From NCBI GenBank assembly GCA_003956705.1, contig QZCP01000067.1, forward strand, positions 62,001 to 126,000: 64,000 nt of DNA, given 5' to 3'. Positions 24,261-33,779 of this stretch are shown here, piece by piece. The translations under genes and the position numbers were made by a program. The notes below the pieces were generated by a model. That model was given only the letters and a program-made list of their open reading frames with translations, searched no databases and had not been told where the DNA came from. This DNA is from Brevipalpus yothersi. Lineage: Eukaryota > Arthropoda > Arachnida > Trombidiformes > Tenuipalpidae. Within the stretch, counting starts at the first letter, position 1, and every line of letters begins with the position of its first letter.

Positions 24261-25727
24261 ATGAGAGGCATAACCATGCCTCATCTGAATACAAATTTTG
24301 TTCTAAGCTCCTTATTTATACTTTTTTGTATAGCTGGCATGATAACTCAGCTTAGTTATCTTATTTTATCTTATTTTCGTCATGAATATCACACTATCAT
24401 CAATATGGAAATTCCTGACGACACCTATTTGCCTGATGTTTCAGTGTGCTTCGAAATTCTTTTCATGATGAACTACACAAAGCTCTATGAGGCGTATCCA
24501 AGTGTATATGGGAAACTTTTAACAGCAATCGGACCAAAACTAAGTTCTTCTGCAGATGATCCGCCAGAGCCTGCAGACGGTTTTCGCGAGATACTTTTCG
24601 CTAATTTGAAACCTAATGATATAATTTTCATGGTCACTGAGAATCTCACTGTCTCCCAGGTGAATAAACTTCTTTTTCAAAGAGATGATATAGTTAAAAC
24701 TATCAAACTGTGGACAAGAAATGAAAAAAAAGATTCAAGACAAGCTTGTGAGATAAAGGAATATTTCAAAGACTATTCCATGTGCTACGTTTTTGCTTGT
24801 TCCAAAGATCATCCAGTGACGTTTTCCGTTTCAGATCGAGAAAAAAGTCCAATGTCCAATCCTCTCTTCAGTATTGTGTTCGATCAATCTGTTTTGAAAT
24901 TTTTACCCAGATTTTATGTGACTTTACTGAAACCAAACACTGAGCCTAGAGGACAGATGCTCAAGTGGGTATCTTACACAACAGAGAAGAAGTCTAAAAA
25001 ATTTATGGTCAGCTTTTATGAATTCCACTCAATTCTCCTTCCACCTCCATACCCAACAATGTGTCGAGACTATGCTCAAGAAGGCTTCAAATCGAGAATC
25101 CAATTTCGCGATGAATGTATGAACAACAGATCAATGAATGAACTAGGAGTTCCCTTTCTCAGCTCAGCTATCTCTCCTAACACCTCAAAGATATTTGCTT
25201 TCGTCAAATATAAGCAACAGATGAATGAAACATACCAAGATAAAATAGAGGAGATTGTGAATCATTGCGATTCTCTTACTCGAGCCCCAGACTGTGATAG
25301 TAGATTTTACATCACTCAGCGTAGAGCACCGGAACTTTTATTTCAGAACGAATCAACGTTGGTAATCGATCAAATCAGACAACCGAATATCACCATACTA
25401 TTTAAAGAAAAGACATCAATCTACGATTGCCTCATATTGATTGGAAGTGTTTTAGGGAATTGGTTTGGCTTCGCCATTTATCCTCACCTTCCCATTTTAT
25501 TAGCTCATCTTAGTGAATGGCGTTTGGTTAAGTATTCACGATCAGGAAAGAGTCCAGTTTCAGGAAAGATTATTCCGCAAAGTCAAAAATTCAGCACTCA
25601 TAGAAATGCGCGCAACTCTCTTTCATGTTCCCCAAAGTCGTGCGATTGGAAACTTTACAATCAAACAAGCTCCTGGTACCATAACAGCAACAAATTCTAT
25701 TCGAATAAATCTGGATCAATGGAGTGA
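24261..25727 (+). CDS. DEG/ENaC-like channel subunit, intronless (copy 1)
   Basis: This is a divergent degenerin/epithelial sodium channel-like protein of 488 aa in one exon. A first membrane segment lies near residues 12-38. The extracellular domain begins with LPDVSVCFE (compare the family's FPAVTIC) and has Cys-containing blocks (CEIKEYFKDYSMCYVFAC). A PPPYPTMCRDY segment matches the ENaC PYGxC-type motif, with further paired Cys after it. A second membrane segment lies around GSVLGNWFGFAIYPHLPILLAHL near the C-terminus. The topology and motif order fit DEG/ENaC. The usual GxS selectivity motif in the second segment is not evident. It has a tandem paralogue 0.9 kb downstream. The start could alternatively be the Met at 24276. 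Function, such as ligand- or proton-gated conduction, is inferred from the family. Confidence 0.76.
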   Translation: MRGITMPHLNTNFVLSSLFILFCIAGMITQLSYLILSYFRHEYHTIINMEIPDDTYLPDVSVCFEILFMMNYTKLYEAYPSVYGKLLTAIGPKLSSSADDPPEPADGFREILFANLKPNDIIFMVTENLTVSQVNKLLFQRDDIVKTIKLWTRNEKKDSRQACEIKEYFKDYSMCYVFACSKDHPVTFSVSDREKSPMSNPLFSIVFDQSVLKFLPRFYVTLLKPNTEPRGQMLKWVSYTTEKKSKKFMVSFYEFHSILLPPPYPTMCRDYAQEGFKSRIQFRDECMNNRSMNELGVPFLSSAISPNTSKIFAFVKYKQQMNETYQDKIEEIVNHCDSLTRAPDCDSRFYITQRRAPELLFQNESTLVIDQIRQPNITILFKEKTSIYDCLILIGSVLGNWFGFAIYPHLPILLAHLSEWRLVKYSRSGKSPVSGKIIPQSQKFSTHRNARNSLSCSPKSCDWKLYNQTSSWYHNSNKFYSNKSGSME

Positions 25728-26652
25728 TAAAAATCTTATCCATCGGCTTTTGTGCATTTATAAGAGAATTCTGGAATTAAAAAATTGAAAAAAATCATAA
25801 ATTATACTTCAATTCTGTTTTTCATGAGTTATTCAGTAAAATGGAGAATTTTATCGCATGAACGTGTGTAACTACAATTAAACTATTTAAACTTAAAACT
25901 AATTTTAAATTTTAAGTATCCACACACATCAATGTAATCTGAAACAAGTCCTTTAGTGAATTGTATAAGCAAAAAGAATTCAATAAACATATAGTGTTAG
26001 TTTCAATTTTTGTTCCTTTTCACCTCAGAGTTTGACAGGAAATTTTATTCTTATCTCCCGAAAAGATCCGCTAACTAATATTCTTATCAGCATGCAGTCG
26101 AGAGATGACCTATGATATTTTATCAATTGTGATAGAATAAATTGCTTTCTATCTTAATGCATTCTAAATGAATAACTAGAGTGTCAGAGAATAGATAATG
26201 ATAAAGTTTTGCTAACTTCTTTGAGGTGGTGCAACAGCGCAGAACGGGATGATGGTGGAAATCCTAAGAATTCGTGACATCATGGCATTTCCCAATTTGC
26301 GCCTGTTATCGATTGGCAGCCATTGTCCTTGGGGTTGAGTTCCATAAATTTTCGAAAATAAACTAATCAACGACCTCGTGTAGAACAATTATAGGTCTGA
26401 GGTAGAGGGAAAATCTTGGGAAAGAGTCATTAAAGTAAACCCCAAGATAATTGTTGAGAAAAAATGTGTTTTTCTTCCAGATGTGGAACTTTGCTGTTTT
26501 CGTTTTCTTGTCTGGATGGGATGAGAAATTTTTAGGTTAGGCCGATAAATATTTTTCGTATCGAGTTTGAGATGAGTGTGCTTTGAAAAATTTCTTCTTG
26601 TTATTTTCTTCAGAACTGATCTTGCTCCAAAGCCTTCTCTTAAAAGTGCCCA
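25728..26652. other. Spacer between the two channel genes
   Basis: This AT-rich DNA should contain the copy 1 3' UTR (AATAAAC near 25980) and the copy 2 promoter. No other gene is visible. Confidence 0.6.
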
Positions 26653-28131
26653 ATGATCTACTGGACAAATATGTCCAAGAAAAATAAAAGCTTAACTCAT
26701 CGAGTTTTGAATAGCAAATTTTTGTTCTTAATCACATGTTTCATTGGCTGTGCACTTCAATTATATTACTTGCTCAAGTCATTCTTTTCCTACGAACATT
26801 TAACAATAATCAATATGGAAGTCCCAGAAACAACGAGTTTGCCTGATGTTGTCGTGTGTTTTGAGATCTATTACATGATTAATTACACAAAACTTTTTGA
26901 TGAGTATCCTGAGATTCGAGATAAAATTCAAGCAAAGATAGGCATCAATATTGATGTACAGACTGAGCCAGCGGAAAGATTCCGTGATTTTCTGTTCAGC
27001 CATTTGCCTCCAACAGATTTAATAATACTCATAAGTGAAAGGTTAACTGTCCGAGAGATTACTCAAGTGCTGTATCAAAAAGAGGAAGTTGTGACAAAGA
27101 TTCGACGAGGTTACGGTACAAGAGCGAGCAATTCGAAAGAAATATGTCCGGTGGTAGAGTCCTATAAAGAGTTTTCAATGTGTTATACCTTCCAGTGCTC
27201 AAGAAACTCTTCAAAATATGTTTTCTCAGTTTCTGATCGTGAGAAAGATCCTACATACAGTCCGCTCTTCAACATATATTTTGATCACAAACTTCTTAGC
27301 CTGGTTCCACAGTTCTATGTAACCCTGGTACGACCGAATTCACTTCCGCAAGGGCAACTATTGAAATGGGTTACTCTCAGTCCTGAACCAGATTCTTTAG
27401 AAAATATGTCGCTGAAGTTTATGATTCGATTCTGGGTTTTCCGCCCAACATTACTCCCATCACCATTTGGAACAGAGTGCCAGGACTACACTAAGTTTGG
27501 ATTTTCTTCTCGAATTGATATGCGAGATCAGTGCTTGGAAGATCTCTCGATGAAGCGACTGAGCGTACCATTCCATACATCGGTAACCAAATCCAATATG
27601 AACGCCTCATTTGCTTTTCTTGGCCACTGGAGGAACAGATATAACCAAACTTACATCGATGAAATAGGTAGGATTGTTGACGAATGCGATTCCCGGACAA
27701 AAAGTCCCGATTGTGATATTGAACACTACATACCAGAGCGAGGAAGAATAGAGAGTTTTCCAAGTTCTGAGGCAGCCTTGATAGTTGATTTGACTCAACA
27801 GCCAAACATCAAGATTGAACTTCAGCCAAAAATTCAACCCATCGACTGTATTATTCTTTTCGAGAGTGTTTTGGGCAATTGGTTCGGTTTCTCGATGTAT
27901 CCTCACTTACCTGTGCTATTCGCCTACCTTTGCGAATGGTGTCCACTCATCAGAGCTTGGCTCAACAAGGACGGGACTAGTAATTTGAGGAAGCAGAATA
28001 TTTTCTGTGGACGAGGAAACATTTACCCATCTCATTACAGGCCTCGACAGCCTCCCATTTACTCGTGGTCTCATGCAAATCAGGGTCACTATTCAACGAA
28101 GTTTGGATATACTGGGTGGAAGGCTCATTGA
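26653..28131 (+). CDS. DEG/ENaC-like channel subunit, intronless (copy 2)
   Basis: This is a tandem paralogue of the preceding gene, 492 aa in one exon and collinear with it throughout. It shares the membrane segment FLITCFIGCALQLYYLLKSF, the INMEVPETTSLPDVVVCFE block, the CPVVESYKEFSMCYTFQC pair and the FSVSDREKDPTYSPLF motif. It also shares a PSPFGTECQDY version of the PYGxC-type motif and the second membrane segment ESVLGNWFGFSMYPHLPVLFAYL. The C-terminal tail diverges from copy 1 and is rich in Arg, Tyr and Pro. Same orientation, absence of introns and close spacing suggest a recent local duplication. The GxS filter motif is again absent. Several N-glycosylation sites (NYT, NMS, NQT) lie in the presumed extracellular part. 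Confidence 0.77.
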   Translation: MIYWTNMSKKNKSLTHRVLNSKFLFLITCFIGCALQLYYLLKSFFSYEHLTIINMEVPETTSLPDVVVCFEIYYMINYTKLFDEYPEIRDKIQAKIGINIDVQTEPAERFRDFLFSHLPPTDLIILISERLTVREITQVLYQKEEVVTKIRRGYGTRASNSKEICPVVESYKEFSMCYTFQCSRNSSKYVFSVSDREKDPTYSPLFNIYFDHKLLSLVPQFYVTLVRPNSLPQGQLLKWVTLSPEPDSLENMSLKFMIRFWVFRPTLLPSPFGTECQDYTKFGFSSRIDMRDQCLEDLSMKRLSVPFHTSVTKSNMNASFAFLGHWRNRYNQTYIDEIGRIVDECDSRTKSPDCDIEHYIPERGRIESFPSSEAALIVDLTQQPNIKIELQPKIQPIDCIILFESVLGNWFGFSMYPHLPVLFAYLCEWCPLIRAWLNKDGTSNLRKQNIFCGRGNIYPSHYRPRQPPIYSWSHANQGHYSTKFGYTGWKAH

Positions 28132-28419
28132 ATGTAGTTTTTTCCTGGCTAAGATGTTTTTGTAATGACTCATAAGAGAACAATTGTTTCGAATTTAGTT
28201 TGTATTACAACTACATGTATTTTACATATGATTGACTCAAAACTATAAAAAAATACTCGTCTCATGACGGAGGTGATGGAATTTATTTCTCAGGTAGAGA
28301 AAAATTCGTAGAAAATTAGATTGTGTAGGCTTGACGTGAAAGTTATCAGACCTTCAGTTTCTTCCGGACAAGTACAAGGATTAACATTGATTCTTCAAGA
28401 GTGAAGTATTTTAAGCCAT

Positions 28420-29368
28420 TCAGCCATCGTCAAACTTTTTGACTCTCACTTGTTGCTTGTAATGATACTCTCTGAGATATGAACAAAGTTTCCGAGGAAG
28501 ATGAAGCTTGTTGATGGAATCGTAATCGAGATTGGAGCAAATAACAGCCCTACATAAATGTTGCAAGGTGAATGGAAAATTGCGGTTCAAACCTCTTGTC
28601 AATGTGGGCTCGAATGGCATGGAGTTTTGAGAATCTTTGCAATACTCTATGAGACCACAGACAGTATTTGACTTGTGAAAACTCGGATCATGACTCGCAA
28701 AACTGAAAAAATGATCCTTCTGTTCGATTCTAGCGTGTAGAGTTCTCTCATACTTGCGAAAGCTTACTGAGAATAGGAAATCATCTTGAATACTATTTCG
28801 CAGCAGGAAAGTTCCTTCTGGTTGATTTTGTAGCAATTTATCCGCTTCAAAACGATCGATTTCGCCCCAGTAGAAGGGCTGATTCGAGATTGCAAGGAGA
28901 TCAGGGACCAGACAATGGATATAGTCGATTTGACAATGAATTTTAGAGTCCTCAAGACAAGATGAACATGGGTCATGTTCAGAATGTCCAAGATGGGAAT
29001 TCTGACCACTAACAGGAGTAAACAGTTGAAGATTGGGATTAAATGGCAGAGTAGATGATGAGATAGGTCCATTGAGATGAGAAGAAATCGGAAGGAGTGA
29101 GGAGGATGAACAAGCTTGATCACTCGATCGAGAATGATTATCATCACCGACTCGTTGGCTAAGAGAATCGTTGATGTTGCCAGAGGCTGTTGCAGGCACT
29201 GAAACAAATTCTTCACCCCTAGATTGGCGATTTTTTCGGCGAGTCCTCGCACGTGAATGATAGAGCCCCTAATTGGATTGAATTCATGACAAGTGGAAAT
29301 AGTTAAAACTCAAGTAATATCGAACTCGATTGAGCAAATAAGAATCACATTATCAAAAAACTTACCAT
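28420..29368 (-). CDS. Suppressor of cytokine signalling, SOCS4/5 type
   Basis: SOCS4/5 proteins bind phosphotyrosine through SH2 and recruit an elongin-cullin ubiquitin ligase through the SOCS box. They dampen JAK/STAT and EGFR signalling. Exon 2 is 28420-29268. Exon 1 supplies only the start codon: ATG at 29366-29368 is directly followed by GTAAGT, and the acceptor AATTAG lies before 29268, giving MGLYHSRARTRR. The protein is 283 aa. The SOCS5-type linker CQIDYIHCLVPDLL leads into SH2 (FYWGEIDRFEADKLL, then the phosphotyrosine-binding PEGTFLLRNS and FLFSVSFRKYERTLHARIE). It ends with the SOCS box (LQHLCRAVICS, then LPRKLCSYLREYHYKQQVRVKKF). The N-terminal region is much shorter than in vertebrate SOCS5. 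The transposon at 29509 starts about 140 bp upstream and may separate the promoter. Confidence 0.93.
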
Positions 29369-29508
29369 GCTGTCAGTTTATTTTTGAAGTTTTGAGATTA
29401 AAATTGGTGATCAATGATTATACAGATTTTATCCTGTCACAAGTTAAATTTGTCAGTTTGTTTTGTTTACATGTATTTATATTGTTTCCAAAGAGAGGTT
29501 CTAATCAA

Positions 29509-29527
29509 TGAGGCAATCCGAATCTGC
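29509..29527 (+). repeat. Left terminal inverted repeat of Harbinger element
   Basis: The 19-bp repeat is followed by a subterminal second copy of GTCCGAAT at 29566-29573, suggesting paired transposase or Myb-protein binding sites. Confidence 0.9.
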
Positions 29528-29748
29528 ACAGGCTACTAGCAGTAGGCTAGGTAGCGCTGTAGCTTGTCCGAATCAGCTCCTATGGTGTGGAGTCTAGTAG
29601 ACTCTTGAGGGTAGCCTGTCTAGGGGGGGCGACTGAGGGAGCCGATTTTGGCTAGCCTGAAGACTCTGGCTTGATGGGGGGTGAGAGCCAAAGCGCATAG
29701 TTAGTTCGCATTTGTTTTCAATAAGTTCATTTTTTTATCCATGTGATA

Positions 29749-30775
29749 ATGCCGAATATTTCGATTTTGAGACCTGAGGATTTACCTCTCAACAATGAAG
29801 AGGCGATTGAGATAATGTCAGGAAGTTTTGTGAATTTGGATACTGATCAAACAGTTGTTACTCAAGTGATCAGCCAGAATACAAGCAACCAAAGCCAACC
29901 TAGAAGATCTCAATCGTCCTCCGATGAATGTAAGTAAAATTGAAATCTTTTTCAATTTCTAAACTAATTTCTCACTTTTAGATTCACCTGAAGAAACTCG
30001 CTTACTTGTTAAGAAGAGAATTGAAATGGATAAAGAGTTCAAGAAAACACCTTTACGATCACAGTCAGATTTGTGGAAAAAAATAAAAGAATTTTATAAT
30101 TGGCCTGAAGAAGCGAAATTTACTATTGAGAAGATGAAAAAAAGATGGCACAACGCTAATAAAGATTGGAGAGACCACTGCAAGAGAATGCAAAACGATG
30201 AACATTATCGTGAAAGAAGTAAAGAATTGCCTGCTCATATCCAACTCATCGATGACTTCAACTCAGGTGTTCGTGAGGCAAGACCAAACCCTATCGTTAC
30301 ATATGACTCTGTTCGTGATGAGCATGAAGTTGTTCATTCATCTCTAAGACCAGCACCTCCATCACAGAGTAACCGAACTTCAACGAATGATACTCATAAT
30401 GTTAGTCAGGCTAGTCTGGAAGCTCAAGAAGTCATCGGAGAGTATGGAGGAAGAGGTGATTCTGATGTTCTTCGTGAACGTAGTAGAAGGCTTCGACGCA
30501 ATGATTTATATCAATACTTACATTCAAACGCCCAAGCAATTGAAAAAGTTGCAAATGAAATGAGAAAACTGAGGGAATCAATGCAAGATACAAACAAAGC
30601 TTTTATTGATATATTAAAAGTAGTATTTGGAGACTCAAGAGGCAATCCAACACCAGAGCAGAGTTCATTCGATCACGATGGATATCATAGACCATTCACT
30701 CCCGAAAGTTTCTCTGCGGAAAATCGATCTCGTTCACGATCAAGATCACCATTAAGGAGGGCAAATATCGATTGA
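29749..30775 (+). CDS. Harbinger Myb/SANT-like (MADF-type) DNA-binding protein
   Basis: This is the accessory protein of the Harbinger element; in characterised elements it binds transposon ends and helps import the transposase into the nucleus. Exons are 29749-29929 and 29982-30775 (AAT|GTAAGT to TTTTAG), giving 324 aa. Residues of about 61-130 form the trihelix/SANT-like domain. It contains YSPEETRLLVKKRIEMDKEF, LWKKIKEFYNW and FTIEKMKKRWHNANKDWRDH, with the spaced Trp residues typical of this fold. A coiled-coil-like helix lies near IEKVANEMRKLRESMQDTNKAF, suited to dimerisation. The C-terminus is an Arg/Ser run (SRSRSRSPLRR). The apparent ORF opening at 29743 begins with GTG, so the ATG at 29749 is used. 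The gene is convergent with the transposase. Confidence 0.88.
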
Positions 30776-30799
30776 TAATTTTTATTTTGTTTGCTGTAT

Positions 30800-32315
30800 T
30801 CAGAGAGCTGCAAAAACACTCCCTTGAGAAGGTAAGCCATGACTTTCTTGAGTATTGATTTGTTCTTCTACTAATTCTTGTAAATTTTCTCTTCTCATTT
30901 CTTCTAGAATTGAAGTCCTCAAACATTCTTGATTTGATTCATCATTCTCTTCAATGTAGCTTCTTCGATCTCCAAAAGCACTGTCCAAAAATGTTTCTCT
31001 CTCTTGTTGTATATTCATTGGGAATGCTAGATCTTGTAATAGATCAGAAAGGCCATCACTGATACTGAAATTGTAAACGACTACACAGGCCACTATTGTT
31101 CTCACTCTAACAAGATCATCTCTCCCGGGAATTCCATTTTCTAACACCTTGAATAAATTTTTCAATACTCCAAATGCTCTTTCGATGATTGATCGATGTT
31201 TTCCATGATATTTATTGAAGAGTTTTTGTTCTGCAGTCAAGTCACCTATGTTGAGAAATTGTTATTATGTTTACTCCACTATTATTTGTTTTCAATTATT
31301 CCATCTTACCTCGAACCGGCTTTTTAAACTGTGAAACCAGTGCTATCGGTATAAGTGTGTTTTGGTATCCTCTATCACCTAAAATATAATAGGGTCTCGG
31401 TGGGAAGGCACCATCTTTATACAGGCTGGAATCTTTGAATACACGAGAATCATGCGATCTTCCAGGATGTCCAACATAAATGTATCTGAATCTCATTCTA
31501 TCATCTACTAAAGCTTGCATATTGATCGAATGCTTTTCTGCAATGAGAAATAATTGAATAAAATATGATGAAGAGAAGTTTTAACTTACTTTTCCTATCG
31601 TAATAATGATCTTTGTCTTTCACGTTGCGAGGTGGTTTGATTCGGATTAAAGTTCCATCCAATGCTCCAGCCACTCTCGAAAAAGCTTTCGATCGCGTGA
31701 AACTCATGAAGCCCTTAGCTATATCTGGGAGTTCTTCGTGAGAGGGAAGACTTATGATCTCATGAGCGAACTCAGAAATGACACGTAAATATTTATCGAT
31801 AATGTCTTTCATCGTCGAATGAGGGATATCGAAAGAATCACCAACTAAACGAAGTTGTCCACCACTCGTCAACCATCTCAAAAAGGCCATCACTTCGATT
31901 CTTTCGTTCCATCCACCCCTCTTCTCTTCTAGGTGAGAGAGTATCCATTTCTCGAAACTCAAAAAAGCTGTCTGTGTCATGTGAAAAACTGCTCGAAATT
32001 CTGTCGATCGAAAAGGATCATCAAGAGCATGAAGATATCTTGTTATCTGGTTTGATATCATGTAAATATTCCGCTGAAATAAGAAAACATTATCATCAAA
32101 GGTTCAAACTCTCATTTGATCAATACCTTATCATCCATAACCTCTGGGATCACCAACGCTTGAGATGAAAATAGTGCTCCAACAGCACTCAAACTTGATG
32201 CCACGGCAGCAGTATTATTCAGGTGAGCTTCGATCATTGGTATGATGATTTTCATCTTTTGAGGATCCATCTTAACCAATTTTGATTGAACACCAAGTAT
32301 GAGAAATGTTTTCAT
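30800..32315 (-). CDS. PIF/Harbinger DDE transposase (HARBI1-like)
   Basis: This is the transposase of the element. Four reverse-strand exons, 32127-32315, 31590-32073, 31310-31537 and 30800-31245, join in frame across 52-65-bp introns, giving 448 aa. The N-terminal part has a helix-turn-helix-like region (RIEVMAFLRWLTSGGQLRLVGDSFDIPHSTMKDII). The DDE_4-type catalytic core has Asp202 in GALDGTLIRI, the HDSRVF motif, Asp279 in YYILGDRGYQ and Glu322 in RSIIERAFGVLK. These are all in the expected family contexts. No stop or frameshift was found in any exon, so the enzyme looks intact. The protein starts at Met1 or, just as plausibly, at the Met in KMDPQKM. Cellular HARBI1 genes are similar, but the terminal repeats and partner gene show this is a transposon. 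Confidence 0.9.
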
Positions 32316-32438
32316 TTACACCTTGACATCTACACACGTTTCTCCTATGGACAGTGGAGATCTTGCGCGTTGAGAGAGTATCATAAAATTTTGGGGGGAA
32401 TTAAATTAGCGATTTGAATTATGAAGGAAATGCATTCA

Positions 32439-32698
32439 ACTGGAAATTTTATACCGACGTCATGGTACCTTGTTTTTCGATTCTGATTGATTTTCTGAAT
32501 TCAGCGACAAAATCCAGTATGGTGCTCATGATCAGATAGTCAAAATAAAAATCATCAAAAATGGGTGAATTTTTCACTCACCCGAACCCAAGAAGTGGAA
32601 ATTTTGTACCGACATCATGGTACCTTCTTTTTCGATTCTGATTGATTTTCTGAATTCAGCGACAAAATCCAGTATGGTGCTCATGATCAGATAGTGGA
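32439..32698. repeat. Two direct repeats, period 155 bp, inside the transposon
   Basis: A block of about 100 bp containing GACRTCATGGTACCT and GGTGCTCATGATCAGATAGT is repeated once at a spacing of 155 bp (32439-32543 and 32594-32698). It lies in the space between the divergent transposase and third gene. Confidence 0.9.
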
Positions 32699-32988
32699 TA
32701 TAAAAATCAAGGAAATACTCGAATCTTTCGAAAATCAACTCTATCAAGCGTTAAGGAAGTATCAAAATGGTCAGTTTTGATCAGGAAATAGCGAGAAATT
32801 CCATGCAAAAAATTAACCTTGAAGTTTAATTTATTTAAAAGAACTATTAAATTCTGATTTTGATTGATTCAAATTAAAACATGATGTCGCTCTCTAATAA
32901 TAACAAAAAAACAGCTGATTTTTGTTTATATGTTTAAATCATACGTGTCATTAGTAGAAATTATTTGTCTCTCATTTGGCCTGTTAAA

Positions 32989-33651
32989 ATGAGTTCTATT
33001 TCCGATATTTATCGATATATTAGATCTATTAGATTAGGCCGAAGAGGTGTCTCTTGGAATGGCTTCGTTTTTCACAGCCGAAAAGTATTGAGGCTTCTTA
33101 AGAATATCTTTGAATGTCGACAAGGGTTTATTATTAGCGGTTCGATAGCTCTTTGTCCAAGAGTGGCTTGCTATGATTGGAACGATCCCTATTTCTCTTG
33201 GCATATTCGTGGGCTGGTCAATAGTGTATCCACTGTTGCTCGTATGGTCAAGAACTTTCTGAACGAAAACTTAGATATTGAAGAAATACTTATCCCAGTC
33301 CACCAAAATCTTGAGAAATGCCACACTAAATGGAGTTCTTTGTCCCATTGTGTCCTTATTCTTCTTCGTAGAGGTAATCCTCGTCCTAAATTTTATCTTA
33401 TCGATCCTGCAAAAAATGGTCCAGTCCCAAAAATGGTTAGAACACTTGCAAAAAAGATGAGAGCTGAACGTTTCATTCCGATATTTGGTGGTCAAATGAA
33501 GGGAAGAAACACTTGTTTCATTTATTATCTGAAATCTCAAGTGAGACTCCTCAACGGTGAGAGGAACTTCTATTATATGAGGACCTTCGATCGAAGTCGA
33601 CTTCGATATCATCGAGACAATATTCAGTGTCTCCCAGGTGGCGCTTATTGA
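32989..33651 (+). CDS. Third gene of Harbinger element; possible Ulp1/adenain-like cysteine protease
   Basis: This is an intact intronless ORF of 220 aa inside the transposon, divergent from the transposase and ending about 100 bp before the right end. I do not recognise it by overall family. The pattern that stands out is His120 in SLSHCVLILL, then FYLIDPAKNGP with Asp139, then GGQMKGRNTCFIYYL with Gln169 and Cys176. That order (His, Asp, Gln, Cys), the hydrophobic strands after His, and the Gln-to-Cys spacing of seven are those of the C48/C5 cysteine peptidases. That would suggest a protease acting on a Ubl-like or self-encoded substrate. The Trp that usually follows the catalytic His is Cys here, and Gly after the catalytic Cys is Phe. 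Fold assignment is inference. The apparent upstream extension to 32965 begins with TTG, so the ATG at 32989 is used. Confidence 0.6.
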   Translation: MSSISDIYRYIRSIRLGRRGVSWNGFVFHSRKVLRLLKNIFECRQGFIISGSIALCPRVACYDWNDPYFSWHIRGLVNSVSTVARMVKNFLNENLDIEEILIPVHQNLEKCHTKWSSLSHCVLILLRRGNPRPKFYLIDPAKNGPVPKMVRTLAKKMRAERFIPIFGGQMKGRNTCFIYYLKSQVRLLNGERNFYYMRTFDRSRLRYHRDNIQCLPGGAY

Positions 33652-33749
33652 TAGCGCTATACACTTTACTATTCGGACATAGTGCCTTAGACTCTATCAT
33701 CAGTCTTCAAGCCACTTCTAGCGTCTTGAAGTCTAGCGCTACTAGCTTA

Positions 33750-33768
33750 GCAGATTCGGACTGCCTCA
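33750..33768 (-). repeat. Right terminal inverted repeat of Harbinger element
   Basis: GCAGATTCGGACTGCCTCA pairs with the left end with one mismatch. A second ATTCGGAC copy lies inward at 33671-33678. Confidence 0.9.
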
Positions 33769-33779
33769 ATCAAATCAAA

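Larger units (their letters stand above)
29509..33768. mobile_element. PIF/Harbinger DNA transposon, apparently complete
   Basis: The element is 4,260 bp, with 19-bp terminal inverted repeats (TGAGGCAATCCGAATCTGC at 29509; one mismatch to the reverse complement at 33750-33768). Flanking duplications read as AAT (3 bp, the Harbinger norm, if the outermost T/A is excluded) or ATCAA (5 bp). It encodes a Myb/SANT-like protein (+) and a DDE transposase (-), the two proteins Harbinger elements need. A third gene (+) lies between the transposase and the right end. All three frames are intact, so recent activity is plausible. Confidence 0.92.
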
